From Nocardioides malaquae (GTDB lineage: Bacteria > Actinomycetota > Actinomycetes > Propionibacteriales > Nocardioidaceae): DNA of 64,000 nucleotides. Shown piece after piece: positions 44,567 to 57,123 of this stretch. Below the pieces are notes generated by a model. The model saw nothing but the letters and a program-made list of their open reading frames with translations. It did no database searches and had not been told where the DNA came from. The stretch is from assembly GCF_015070385.1 (NCBI RefSeq), contig NZ_JADCSA010000002.1:248001-312000 (forward strand). The letters run 5' to 3'. Both the position numbers and the translations under genes were made by a program. How positions within the stretch are numbered: the stretch's first letter is position 1; each line of letters starts with the position of its first letter.

Positions 44567-45340
44567 GTGAGCACCCGAGCCCAGCAGTACCCCGCGACCG
44601 TCCTGCGGCGTGAGCAGCTCAGCCGACACCTGGTGAGGTTGGTGCTGGGTGGCGAGGGGCTCGCCGCCTTCCGCAGCACCGGCGTGCCCGACGAGTGGGT
44701 CGGTCTCGTGGTGCCGGGCCAGTTCCAGTCGCGCTACTACACGGTGCGCAGCTGGGACGGCGTCGAGATGGTGCTCGACGTCGTGGTGCACGACACCGGC
44801 CTGGTCACCGAGTGGGCGCGGGGCGAGTGCGTCGGTGACGTCGTCACGGTGACCGAGCCGAAGGGGTCGTTCTCCCTGCCCGACGGGGCCGGCTGGCTCC
44901 TGCTGGTGGGCGACCTGACCGCGTTGCCCGCGATGGCGCGCATCCGCGAGACCGTCGACGTGCCGACCCGGATCTGGGCGGAGGTCCCCGACGACATGGG
45001 CGACTACCTGCCGCCCGGGGCCGAGGTCACCTGGCTCCCGGTGCCCGAGCACGAGGGCTCCGCCCTGGCGGCGACCGTCGAGCAGATCGACTGGCCCGAG
45101 GGTGAGGGGTACTTCTGGATGGCCGGTGAGTCCGCGCAGATGCGGGCGATCCGCAAGCACCTGATGCGCGAACGGCGCCTGCCCAGCGACCACTACGACG
45201 TGATGGGCTACTGGCGCAGCACGGCCGGACGCCAGCCCCGCGCGGTCGACCCGGGCCCGATCCACCGGGCCGGCAAGGCCGCGGGCCGCACCGACGCCCA
45301 GATCTGGGACGACTACGACTCCGCGAGGGAGCAGGCATGA
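44567..45340 (+). CDS. siderophore-interacting protein (FAD-binding ferric reductase)
   Basis: The 257-aa protein has the FAD-binding motif SRYYTVRSWDG (RxYTxR) near residue 48 and the C-terminal SIP domain with WMAGESAQMRAIRKHLMRER and DVMGYWRSTAG. Such proteins release iron from ferric siderophores using NAD(P)H. No siderophore synthesis or uptake genes are nearby. The stop overlaps the era start as ATGA. Confidence 0.92.
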   Translation: MSTRAQQYPATVLRREQLSRHLVRLVLGGEGLAAFRSTGVPDEWVGLVVPGQFQSRYYTVRSWDGVEMVLDVVVHDTGLVTEWARGECVGDVVTVTEPKGSFSLPDGAGWLLLVGDLTALPAMARIRETVDVPTRIWAEVPDDMGDYLPPGAEVTWLPVPEHEGSALAATVEQIDWPEGEGYFWMAGESAQMRAIRKHLMRERRLPSDHYDVMGYWRSTAGRQPRAVDPGPIHRAGKAAGRTDAQIWDDYDSAREQA

Positions 45341-46293
45341 ACGACGCACCGGCCACCATGGGCGTCGCTGGGGTGCCCGAGGGCCACCGCAGCGGCTTCG
45401 TCTCCTTCGTGGGCAGGCCCAACGCGGGCAAGTCGACGCTGACCAACGCCCTCGTCGGCCAGAAGGTGGTCATCACCTCCAACAAGCCCCAGACGACCCG
45501 CACGGTCGTGCGCGGCATCGTGCACCGGCCCGACGCCCAGCTGATCCTCGTGGACACCCCCGGCCTGCACCGGCCCCGCACCCTGCTGGGGGAGCGACTC
45601 AACGACCTGGTGATGACGACGTGGTCCGAGGTCGACGTGGTCGCCGTCTGCTTCCCGGCCAACGAGAAGCCCGGACCGGGCGACACCTTCATCGTCAACG
45701 AGCTCACCAAGGTGCGCCGCACCATCAAGGTCGCCATCGCGACGAAGACCGACCTCGTCACCCCCGACCAGCTGGCCGAGCACCTGCTCGCGATCCAGGA
45801 GCTGGGCCGCGCCACCGGCACCGAGTGGGCCGAGATCATCCCGGTCTCGTCGGTCTCCGGCGACCAGATCGACCTCCTCGCCGACCTCCTGGTGGGTCTG
45901 CTGCCCGAGGGGCCGCCGCTCTACCCCGACGGCGACCTCACCGACGCCCCCGAGGAGATCCTCGCCGCGGAGCTCATCCGCGAGGCCGCCCTCGAAGGCG
46001 TCCGCGACGAGCTGCCGCACTCGATCGCCGTGGTGGTCGAGGAGATGGGGCTGCGTGAGGGACGCGACGAGGACCGGCCCCTGCTCGACATCTACGCGAG
46101 CCTCTACGTGGAGCGCGACTCCCAGAAGGGCATCGTGATCGGTCACAAGGGAGCCCGGCTGCGAGAGGTGGGCAAGGCTGCCCGCCAGCAGATCGAGGCC
46201 CTCCTCGGCACCCCCGTCTACCTGGACCTCCACGTCAAGATCGCCAAGGACTGGCAGCGCGACCCCCGACAGCTCCGCAAGCTCGGGTTCTGA
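45337..46293 (+). CDS. era: GTPase Era
   Basis: This 318-aa GTPase has G1 GRPNAGKSTL, G3 DTPGLH, G4 ATKTDL and a C-terminal KH domain (VERDSQKGIVIGHKGARLRE). It checks 16S rRNA 3' end maturation with YbeY, encoded two kilobases upstream. The ATG is coupled to the SIP stop. Its TGA forms the first three bases of a long inverted repeat shared with the convergent gene. Confidence 0.96.
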   Translation: MNDAPATMGVAGVPEGHRSGFVSFVGRPNAGKSTLTNALVGQKVVITSNKPQTTRTVVRGIVHRPDAQLILVDTPGLHRPRTLLGERLNDLVMTTWSEVDVVAVCFPANEKPGPGDTFIVNELTKVRRTIKVAIATKTDLVTPDQLAEHLLAIQELGRATGTEWAEIIPVSSVSGDQIDLLADLLVGLLPEGPPLYPDGDLTDAPEEILAAELIREAALEGVRDELPHSIAVVVEEMGLREGRDEDRPLLDIYASLYVERDSQKGIVIGHKGARLREVGKAARQQIEALLGTPVYLDLHVKIAKDWQRDPRQLRKLGF

Positions 46294-46353
46294 CGCACCA
46301 ACCGAAATGGTCGCTGGGAGGGTGATTCGACGACCATTTCGGTTGGTGCGTCA
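46291..46353. terminator. 23-bp perfect inverted repeat containing both stop codons
   Basis: The arms at 46291-46313 and 46331-46353 are exact complements (begin TGACGCACCAACCG) with a 17-nt centre. The left arm starts with the era TGA and the right arm ends with the complement of the TGA of the leftward lipoprotein gene. The arms are AT-richer than their surroundings. It probably terminates both genes, but there is no T-run. Confidence 0.8.
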
Positions 46354-47184
46354 GGCCGGGACCCAGCAGTAGCCGAAGCGCTGGCCGGCCCGCCACTGAC
46401 GGCGGGTGGGGGCCTCCTGCGACCAGCGGACGTCCAGCGGGTTGCTCGCCGCCTCGGTCGCCGCGTCACCGCAGGCGCTGGCCATCGCGTCCTCGACGGC
46501 CCGGCGGCCCGGGTAGGCGTCCCCCTCGACGTCGACGGTCGTCACGGCGCGCCACGTGTGAGCGACGCTGCACGGGACGCGGGTGAAGGACGCCCCGGGC
46601 TCCCCGGTCGCGCACAACGCGAAGCGCTCCCGCAGGGCGTCGTCGGCCAGTGCCCCGCGCATCCGGGCGGGTAGTTGGGCGAGCCGGCTGACCCGCCCGG
46701 TCGCCACGACGTCGCAGCGGAACCACTTCGCGCCCGACTGAGCCTCGGCCAGGCTCGGGGTGAACCAGACGGCACGCAGCACGCTGCGGCGCACCTCGTC
46801 CTGGCTGGCGCCGAGGAAGCCCGGAAGGGCATCGGGGCAGGCTCGCGCGACCTGCCGCTGCACCCGGACCGAGTCGACCGGCAGCTGCTTGCCGGCGCGG
46901 TTGCGCGGCACCCGGCCCACCCGGAACGTCACGCCGGTGTGCCGGCGCTTGCAGGCGACCCGGGTCTCGGTCGGCGTGACCGGGGAGAGGGCCTCCTCCC
47001 ACGAGAGGTCGTGGCAGTCACCCACGCGGGGCCGTCGCGGCGGCTTCGGTGGCGCGGTGCTGTCCGGGGACGCCGTCGGGGCGGCGTCAGAGCCTGCCTC
47101 GCCGGTGTCGCCGTCATCGCCCGTGCACGCAGTCATCAGCAGGAGCAGCGCGCAGCAGAGCGCGACCAGCGCGCGAGGCGTCAC
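46351..47184 (-). CDS. septum-formation-domain lipoprotein
   Basis: The 277-aa protein has a lipoprotein signal (LLLLMTACTGDD) and an acidic/Pro spacer. Two repeats with conserved Cys pairs follow (VGDCHDLSWEEAL to VACKRRHTGVTF; FALCATGEPGASF to VPCSVAHTWRAV). These are the DxxxC and C-x-H features of the Septum_form family in actinobacteria, whose exact role is unclear. It starts with GTG at 47184, overlapping the flavodoxin stop by 3 nt. Confidence 0.8.
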   Translation of the reverse strand: MTPRALVALCCALLLLMTACTGDDGDTGEAGSDAAPTASPDSTAPPKPPRRPRVGDCHDLSWEEALSPVTPTETRVACKRRHTGVTFRVGRVPRNRAGKQLPVDSVRVQRQVARACPDALPGFLGASQDEVRRSVLRAVWFTPSLAEAQSGAKWFRCDVVATGRVSRLAQLPARMRGALADDALRERFALCATGEPGASFTRVPCSVAHTWRAVTTVDVEGDAYPGRRAVEDAMASACGDAATEAASNPLDVRWSQEAPTRRQWRAGQRFGYCWVPA

Positions 47185-47705
47185 CGGCCCTCCGTCGTGA
47201 GCGCGGCGAGCGTGGCGCCGAGGTCGTGAGCGGCCGCGGTGACCGCCTCGTCGAGGTCGCCCAGGACCTCCAGTGGGGCAACCGCCTGCCTCCATGGAAG
47301 GGCCTGGGTGATCGACAGCACCGACCGCGTGGCACCCGTGGTGTCGTAGCGGCCGTGCACCCAGAGGCCGAACGGCAGCTTCTGGCCCGGGGCTGCGGGC
47401 TCACCCGAGCCCTGGCCGTCGTCGGAGAGTGCCCCGCCCAGCGCCAGGAAGGTGCTGTCGAAGAAGTGCTTGAGGGCGCCGCTCATGTAGCCGAAGTTCG
47501 CAGTGGTGCCCAGCAGCAGTCCGTCGGCCGCCTGCACGTCGTCGGCCGTCGCTTCGAGCGCGCCGCGTACGACCACCTCGACGTCGGTGCCGAGCTCGGC
47601 CAGCTCGGGGTCGCGCGTGCCGCCGAGCACGGCCTCGGTCAGGGCGCGTGAGACCCGGGTGGGCGAGTGGTGCACCACCAGGAGCCGGGAGGAGCCAGGA
47701 GCCAT
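47181..47705 (-). CDS. flavodoxin family protein
   Basis: This 174-aa flavodoxin-like protein has LLVVHHSPTRVSRALTEAV as the phosphate-binding loop and GLLLGTTANFGYMSGALKHF near residue 62, typical of WrbA-like or NAD(P)H:quinone reductase-type flavodoxins. It probably binds FMN, and the partner is unknown. The next gene (lipoprotein) begins on its stop codon, so the two form an operon. It is divergent from the leuA leader. Confidence 0.85.
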   Translation of the reverse strand: MAPGSSRLLVVHHSPTRVSRALTEAVLGGTRDPELAELGTDVEVVVRGALEATADDVQAADGLLLGTTANFGYMSGALKHFFDSTFLALGGALSDDGQGSGEPAAPGQKLPFGLWVHGRYDTTGATRSVLSITQALPWRQAVAPLEVLGDLDEAVTAAAHDLGATLAALTTEGR

Positions 47706-47780
47706 GCCCTGAGCCTACGAGACCGTGCTTCAGCCAGGTTTCGTCGCTCGTGGTGGTGGAGGAGTATGGTGGGTCGCGTC

Positions 47781-47806
47781 ATGAAGCGAACCCTCCTTCT
47801 TCGCTG

Positions 47807-47822
<16 letters not shown>
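47781..47822 (+). CDS. leucine leader peptide of leuA
   Basis: A 14-codon frame encodes MKRTLLLRCRNEA with three Leu codons in a row (CTC CTT CTT) ahead of 2-isopropylmalate synthase. An in-frame ATG at 47766 would add MVGRV and is an alternative start. TATGGT at 47765 could be the -10 box. The pattern basic-T-L-L-L repeats that of the leuS leader at 17455. The codons after the Leu run form the left arm of the hairpin at 47807. Confidence 0.75.
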
Positions 47823-52167
<4,345 letters not shown>

Positions 52168-52205
52168 CAGAGGTCGGTGCTCCCGCCTGCGTACCGCGCC
52201 GGGGG

Positions 52206-52211
52206 CACAAT
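52206..52211 (+). promoter_or_regulatory. putative -10 box of recO
   Basis: CACAAT, 6 nt before the GTG at 52218. Confidence 0.4.
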
Positions 52212-52217
52212 GGACGG

Positions 52218-52946
52218 GTGCCCCTCTACCGCGACGAGGCGGTCGTGCTGCGCACCCACAAGCTGGGCGAGGCCGACCGCATCATCACCCTGCTCACCCG
52301 TCACCACGGGTTGGTGCGGGCGGTCGCCAAGGGCGTACGCCGGACGACCTCGCGCTGGGGTGCGCGGCTGGAGCCCTTCACCCACGTGGACCTGCAGATG
52401 GCCCAGGGCCGTTCGCTGGACACGATCACCCAGGCCGAGACGCTGACGCCCTTCCACAAGCAGATGGCGTTGGACTACGACCGCTACACCGCGGCGACCG
52501 CGATGCTGGAGACCGCCGAGAAGCTGGTGGTGGAGGAGCGGGAGCCGGCGGTGCAGCAGTTCCTGCTCCTGGTCGGTGGCCTGCGCGCCATGGTCTCCGG
52601 TGACCATCCTCCCGGTCAGGTGCTCGACTCCTACCTCCTCCGGTCGTTGGCGGTGTCGGGGTACGCGCCCTCCTTCGGCCACTGCGTGCGCTGCGGGACC
52701 GAGGGTCCCCACCGGTTCTTCCACCCCGCGGCCGGAGGGGTGCTCTGCGTGGTCTGCCGGATGCCCGGCTCCGCGACCCCGGCTCCCGAGACGTTGGAGC
52801 TGCTGGGGGCGCTGCTCGCCGGTGACTGGCCGGTCGTGCACGCCTCGGACCCCAGGACCCGCCGCGCGGCCAGCGGTCTCGTGGCCGCCTACCTCGCCTG
52901 GCACCTCGAGCGTGGTCTGCGGTCGCTGGAGTACGTCGAGCGCTGA
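52218..52946 (+). CDS. recO: DNA repair protein RecO
   Basis: This 242-aa protein has an N-terminal OB fold (PLYRDEAVVLRTHKLGEADR) and a helical C-terminus with a zinc site of two Cys pairs (CVRCG and CVVC). RecO loads RecA onto SSB-coated DNA with RecR. The GTG start at 52218 is supported by homology and by the -10 box, against a longer open frame. uppS follows 89 nt later with its own promoter, as in many actinobacteria. Confidence 0.95.
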   Translation: MPLYRDEAVVLRTHKLGEADRIITLLTRHHGLVRAVAKGVRRTTSRWGARLEPFTHVDLQMAQGRSLDTITQAETLTPFHKQMALDYDRYTAATAMLETAEKLVVEEREPAVQQFLLLVGGLRAMVSGDHPPGQVLDSYLLRSLAVSGYAPSFGHCVRCGTEGPHRFFHPAAGGVLCVVCRMPGSATPAPETLELLGALLAGDWPVVHASDPRTRRAASGLVAAYLAWHLERGLRSLEYVER

Positions 52947-53022
52947 GGCTCGTCGACGTCGGACGGACCGTGTCGTGACCGCGCTGGCGCGACTGGGGGA
53001 GATCACCGACCCCTTCGCCCAC

Positions 53023-53028
53023 TAGGCT
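53023..53028 (+). promoter_or_regulatory. putative -10 box of uppS
   Basis: TAGGCT, 7 nt before the GTG at 53036. Confidence 0.6.
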
Positions 53029-53035
53029 GCGCGAC

Positions 53036-53815
53036 GTGAACCGCGCCGTCCGTCCGCCTCGCCCGCACCCCAGCGGGGCCACCCCGCCGCCCGTCCCGCG
53101 GGACCTGGTGCCGAGGCACGTCGCCGTCGTGATGGACGGCAACGGCCGCTGGGCCAAGGAGCGTGGGCTGCCGCGCACCCGCGGTCACGAGCAGGGCGAG
53201 CACGCCTTGTTCGACGTGGTCGAGGGCGCCATCGAGATCGGTGTGAAGGCCGTCAGTGCCTACGCGTTCTCCACCGAGAACTGGTCGCGCTCGCCCGAGG
53301 AGGTGAAGTTCCTCATGGGCTTCAACCGCGACGTGATCCGTCGCCGGCGCGATGAGATGCACGAGCTCGGCGTGCGGGTGCGCTGGTCGGGTCGGGCCCC
53401 GCGACTGTGGCGTTCGGTGATCAAGGAGCTGCAGGTCGCCGAGGAGATGACGAAGCACAACACCGTCTGCACCCTGACGATGTGCGTCAACTACGGCGGA
53501 CGCGCCGAGCTCACCGACGCGATGCGCGCCATTGCGCGCAAGGTCGCCGACGGTCGGATCGACCCCGAGCGGATCACCGAGAAGACGATCGCGGCCCACC
53601 TCTACGTGCCCGAGCTCGCCGACGCCGACATGGTCTGGCGCACCTCGGGGGAGCAGCGGCTCTCCAACTTCATGACGTGGCAGGCCGCCTACTCGGAGTT
53701 CGTCTTCTCCGACGTGCTGTGGCCCGACGTCGACCGTCGCCACCTGTGGGCGGCCATCGAGACCTACGCCCGACGCGACCGTCGCTACGGCGGCGCGGTG
53801 CCCAACGAGGCCTGA
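53036..53815 (+). CDS. uppS: isoprenyl transferase (undecaprenyl/decaprenyl diphosphate synthase family)
   Basis: This 259-aa cis-prenyltransferase has the substrate motif VAVVMDGNGRWAKERGLPRT near residue 25, YAFSTENWSRS, and the C-terminal DMVWRTSGEQRLSNFMTWQ. It elongates farnesyl or geranyl diphosphate to the lipid carrier for cell-wall synthesis. Chain length cannot be read from sequence. It is convergent with zur, with 15 nt between the stop codons. Confidence 0.95.
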   Translation: MNRAVRPPRPHPSGATPPPVPRDLVPRHVAVVMDGNGRWAKERGLPRTRGHEQGEHALFDVVEGAIEIGVKAVSAYAFSTENWSRSPEEVKFLMGFNRDVIRRRRDEMHELGVRVRWSGRAPRLWRSVIKELQVAEEMTKHNTVCTLTMCVNYGGRAELTDAMRAIARKVADGRIDPERITEKTIAAHLYVPELADADMVWRTSGEQRLSNFMTWQAAYSEFVFSDVLWPDVDRRHLWAAIETYARRDRRYGGAVPNEA

Positions 53816-53830
53816 GCCGCCGAGTCCGAC

Positions 53831-54259
53831 TCAGGCGCCTGCGCAGCGCGGACAGGTGCCGAAGAGCTCCAGCTCGTGACTGATCGCCGTGTAGCCGTGC
53901 TCGCGGGCGACCGCCGCAGCCCAGGTCTCCACGGCGGGACCCTCGATCTCCACGGTCGCGCCGCAGTCGCGGCAGACGAGGTGGTGGTGGTGGTGCGTCG
54001 CCACGCACTGCCGGTAGAGCGACTCGCCCTCCTCCGTGCGGAGCACGTCGACGACGCCGGCCTCGGCCAGGGCCGCGAGGGTCCGGTAGACGGTCGCGAG
54101 GCCGACCTTCTCGCCCGTGCGGGCGACCAGGTCATGGATCTCCTGGGCGGAGCGGAAGTCGCCGGTGCGGGTGAGCGCCTCGGCGACCGCCGTCCGCTGC
54201 CGTGTCGGGCGCAGGCCGGAGGGCTCGGGGACGGACGGCATGGACTCAGTGTTCGTCAT
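53831..54259 (-). CDS. zur: Zur, Fur-family zinc uptake repressor
   Basis: This 142-aa Fur-family protein has a winged-helix N-terminus (QRTAVAEALTRTGDFRSAQE, ATVYRTLAALAEAG), the regulatory HHHHHLVCRDCG stretch and a C-terminal CPRC pair for structural zinc. Assignment to Zur rather than Fur rests on its position directly behind znuB with 14-nt overlap and on the Zur-type boxes before znuA. The ATG at 54259 is the first plausible start after the divergent low-complexity reading of znuB's tail. Confidence 0.93.
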   Translation of the reverse strand: MTNTESMPSVPEPSGLRPTRQRTAVAEALTRTGDFRSAQEIHDLVARTGEKVGLATVYRTLAALAEAGVVDVLRTEEGESLYRQCVATHHHHHLVCRDCGATVEIEGPAVETWAAAVAREHGYTAISHELELFGTCPRCAGA

Positions 54260-55253
54260 AGTGCTCTCCGTGCGGCGCGTGGCGGTGTCCGTCGTGCACG
54301 TAGTCGACGTGGTCTCCGTGCGGGACCGCGGGGTGGCCGCACCCCTCGCCGTGCTCGTGCGGGTGGTCGGTCGAGTGCAGGTGCTCGTCGGGGGGCGCAT
54401 CGGTGAAAGGTGCGAGCCGTCGCTGCCGGCGGCGCACCCACGCCCCCAACGGCCAGGCGAGCAGGAAGAGCACCAGGCTGAGCAGGACGATCGCCGAGCC
54501 AGGCGCCACGTCGGCGCGGTAGGAGGCGCCCGTGGCCACCAGGAGGCCCCCGACGGCCGCCCCGAGGCCGATGAGCATGGAGAAGCCGAGCGTCGCTCGG
54601 AAGGACCGGGCGAACTGCTGGGCCGTGGCGACGGGGATGACCATCAGGGCCGAGACCAGGAGCAGCCCCACGGTCCGCATCGCCACGGTGACCGAGACGG
54701 CCGCCAGCACCGCGACGAGCAGGTTGTACGCCCGTACGTTGAGGCCTGCGACCCGGGCGAAGTCGGCGTCGTGGGCGACGGCGAAGAGCTGGGGCGAGAG
54801 CCCGAGGCAGGTGACGACCAGCACGACGGCGAGGGCCATGGTGATCCAGACGTCCGTGGTCGAGATCGTCATGATCGAGCCGAAGAGGAACTCCTGCAGC
54901 CGCGAGGTGCTCTGGCCGCCCAGCCCGGCGACGAAGATGCCGCCGGCCAGTCCGCCGTAGAACAGCAGCGCCAGGGCCACGTCGCCCCCGGAGGTGCCGC
55001 GCTCACGGATCAGCTCGATCGCCAGGGCGCCGACGACCGCGGCGACCACTGCGGTCCACGTGGGGGCGGCGCCGGTGACCAGCCCGATGGCCACCCCGGT
55101 GACCGCGACGTGGCCCAGCCCGTCACCCATCAGGGCCATGCGCCGCTGCACCAGGTAGGTGCCGACGGCAGGAACCGCCAGACCGGTGAAGAGCGCGGCG
55201 AGCAGCGCCCGCTGCATGAAGTCGTAGCCGAGCAACGACCAGAAGTCGGGCAT
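54246..55253 (-). CDS. znuB: zinc ABC transporter permease
   Basis: This 335-aa ABC-3 family permease has eight or so helices and the family motif RMALMGDGLGHVAVTGVAIG near residue 33. After the membrane domain come about 55 residues with roughly one His in four (GHRHAPHGEHYDEH at the end), a likely zinc-buffering cytoplasmic tail that is not part of the core fold. The ATG overlaps the znuC stop by 1 nt. It is cotranscribed with znuA, znuC and zur. Confidence 0.95.
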   Translation of the reverse strand: MPDFWSLLGYDFMQRALLAALFTGLAVPAVGTYLVQRRMALMGDGLGHVAVTGVAIGLVTGAAPTWTAVVAAVVGALAIELIRERGTSGGDVALALLFYGGLAGGIFVAGLGGQSTSRLQEFLFGSIMTISTTDVWITMALAVVLVVTCLGLSPQLFAVAHDADFARVAGLNVRAYNLLVAVLAAVSVTVAMRTVGLLLVSALMVIPVATAQQFARSFRATLGFSMLIGLGAAVGGLLVATGASYRADVAPGSAIVLLSLVLFLLAWPLGAWVRRRQRRLAPFTDAPPDEHLHSTDHPHEHGEGCGHPAVPHGDHVDYVHDGHRHAPHGEHYDEH

Positions 55254-56083
55254 CAGTGCTCAGCCTCCTGGTGGACGGGTGCGTCCAGCGGGGCAGTCAC
55301 GTGGGGCACGTGGTCGCGCGGGGGAGCGGCGGGGTGGTGGTGCGCCTCGCCCAGGAGGGGGTGGTGCACCTCGTCCTGGGTCAGGGGCTCGCCGTCGTGG
55401 ACGACCCGGCCGTCACGCAGCACCACCGCTCGGTCGACCAGCGGGGCGAGCGGACCCAGCTCGTGGGCCACCAGCACGATCGTGGAGCCGCGCTGCTTCA
55501 GCTCACCCAGGGTGCGCGCCAGCACCTGCTGGTTGCGCAGGTCCACACCTGCGGTCGGCTCGTCGAGGAAGAGCAGGTCGGGCTCGCCGGCGAGCGCGCG
55601 GGCGATCAGGACGCGCTGCTGCTGCCCCCCGGAGAGGGTGGAGACGCCCGCCTTCGCCCGGGCGGTGAGTCCGACGAGCTCGATCGCCTCGTCGATGACG
55701 CGTCGATCGGTGCGCGACAGGGGTCGGGCGATGCCGCGACGACCGAGCCGCCCCGAGGCGACGACCTCCCAGACCGACGCGGGCACGCCGGAGGCCGCCG
55801 TCGCCCGCTGGGGGACGTAGCCGATGCGCCGCCAGTCGCGGAAGTCGTCGATCGGGGTGCCCAAGAGCGTAAGCCCACCTCCCGCCAGGGGGCGCAGGCC
55901 GGTGAGCGCCCGCACCAGGGTCGACTTGCCGGAGCCGTTGGCGCCCATGAGGGCGACGAAGTCGCCGGCGCCGACGGTGAGGTCGATGCTGCGCAGCACC
56001 GGGCGCCCCTCGATCGCCACCGACCCGTTGGTCAGGCAGATGGGGGTGGCCTCGGCTCCGCCGGGGGGCTCGTGCCTCAACAC
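55253..56083 (-). CDS. znuC: zinc ABC transporter ATP-binding protein
   Basis: This 276-aa ABC ATPase has Walker A MGANGSGKST, signature LSGGQQQRVLIARAL and Walker B LLFLDEPTAGVD. The C-terminal 45 residues are unusually His-rich (HHPLLGEAHHHPA), as in the partner permease. The GTG start overlaps the znuA stop by 7 nt. Confidence 0.95.
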   Translation of the reverse strand: MLRHEPPGGAEATPICLTNGSVAIEGRPVLRSIDLTVGAGDFVALMGANGSGKSTLVRALTGLRPLAGGGLTLLGTPIDDFRDWRRIGYVPQRATAASGVPASVWEVVASGRLGRRGIARPLSRTDRRVIDEAIELVGLTARAKAGVSTLSGGQQQRVLIARALAGEPDLLFLDEPTAGVDLRNQQVLARTLGELKQRGSTIVLVAHELGPLAPLVDRAVVLRDGRVVHDGEPLTQDEVHHPLLGEAHHHPAAPPRDHVPHVTAPLDAPVHQEAEH

Positions 56084-57042
56084 CCGTTGGCCTGACTCAG
56101 GGCCGAGAGGTTGTCGCGCATGAGCGAAAGGTAGTCGGTGTCGGCGTCCGCGTCACCGGTCACGCCTTCGACCGGGTCCAGGACGGCGGTCTCGACGCCT
56201 GCGTCACGGGCCAGCGTCTCCGTCAGCTTGGTGGAGGCGAGGACCTCGTTGAACACGGTGGTGACGCCTTCGTCCTCGATGAGCCGCTGGAGGCGGGCGA
56301 GGTCGGCTGGGGTGGGCTCGGCGCCGGGGGAGAGGCCTGCGATGGGCTCGAACTCGAGCCCGTAGCGCGACAGGTAGCCGAACGCGTCGTGGCTGACCAC
56401 GACGGTCGTGCGCTCGCACCGGGCCAGCGTCTCGGTGTAGTCGGCGTCGAGCTGCTCCAGCTCGGCTCGCAGTGCGTCGGTGTTGGCGGCGAAGTCGCTC
56501 GCCCGGTCGGGCGCGAGCTCACCCAGCTCGGCGGAGACCGCCTCGGCGAGCTGGGCCATCAGGAGCGGGTCGAGCCAGAAGTGGGGGTCGGTGTCACCGT
56601 GGTCGTGGCCGTCGTCGGACTCCTCGTCCCCGTGCTCCTCGTCCCCGTGGTCGTGGTCGGAGTGGTCGGTCACCTCGCGGAACTCCAGCACCTCGGCGGC
56701 GTCGAGCACCTGGCCCTGCGCATCCTCGGCAGCCGCGTCGACGGCCGGTTGGAAGCCGCTGCTCAGCACGACGAGGTCGGCTTCGGCCAGGGTGGCTCGC
56801 GCGCCGATCGTGATCTCGGCGTCGTGCGCGTCCTGTCCCGGCCTGGAGAGTGTGACCACCTCGGCGTGCTCCCCGGCCACCTGCTCGGTGACCCACGCCA
56901 AGGGGTAGAAACCCGCGGCCACGCTGAGCTCGGCGTCCGCGCCCTCGTCGCCCACGGCACCGCAGCCGCTGGCGAGCAGGCCGGTGGCGGCCACGGCGAC
57001 GGCGATGGTGAGGGCATGGGAGGGGCGGGGGGTCCTGGGCAT
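56077..57042 (-). CDS. znuA: zinc-binding lipoprotein ZnuA
   Basis: The 321-aa cluster A-I solute-binding protein has a lipobox (LLASGCGA), the metal ligands in AHDAEIT and later VVSHDAFGYL, and a His/Asp/Glu-rich loop (DHSDHDHGDEEHGD, about residues 126-150). Such loops are typical of zinc rather than manganese binders. The ATG at 57042 lies at the edge of a Zur box with GAGAAT 7 nt upstream. A GTG at 57057 would add five residues but would place the operator inside the coding region. First gene of znuA-znuC-znuB-zur. Confidence 0.94.
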   Translation of the reverse strand: MPRTPRPSHALTIAVAVAATGLLASGCGAVGDEGADAELSVAAGFYPLAWVTEQVAGEHAEVVTLSRPGQDAHDAEITIGARATLAEADLVVLSSGFQPAVDAAAEDAQGQVLDAAEVLEFREVTDHSDHDHGDEEHGDEESDDGHDHGDTDPHFWLDPLLMAQLAEAVSAELGELAPDRASDFAANTDALRAELEQLDADYTETLARCERTTVVVSHDAFGYLSRYGLEFEPIAGLSPGAEPTPADLARLQRLIEDEGVTTVFNEVLASTKLTETLARDAGVETAVLDPVEGVTGDADADTDYLSLMRDNLSALSQANGC

Positions 57043-57056
57043 GAGAACGATTCTCA
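57042..57056. promoter_or_regulatory. Zur box 1
   Basis: TGAGAACGATTCTCA is a perfect 6+3+6 palindrome close to the actinobacterial Zur consensus. It covers the probable znuA -10 (GAGAAT) and start codon edge. Confidence 0.88.
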
Positions 57057-57063
57057 CACAACA

Positions 57064-57078
57064 TGAGAATCGTTTTCA
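57064..57078. promoter_or_regulatory. Zur box 2
   Basis: TGAGAATCGTTTTCA, 22 nt (two helical turns) from box 1 and on the side of the divergent ABM gene. Confidence 0.85.
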
Positions 57079-57111
57079 AGTCTGCGGTCCGGTGCCGTGG
57101 TCCGGGCGCCG

Positions 57112-57117
57112 TAGGCT
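57112..57117 (+). promoter_or_regulatory. putative -10 box of the ABM gene
   Basis: TAGGCT, 6 nt before the GTG at 57124. Confidence 0.55.
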
Positions 57118-57123
57118 CGGCTT

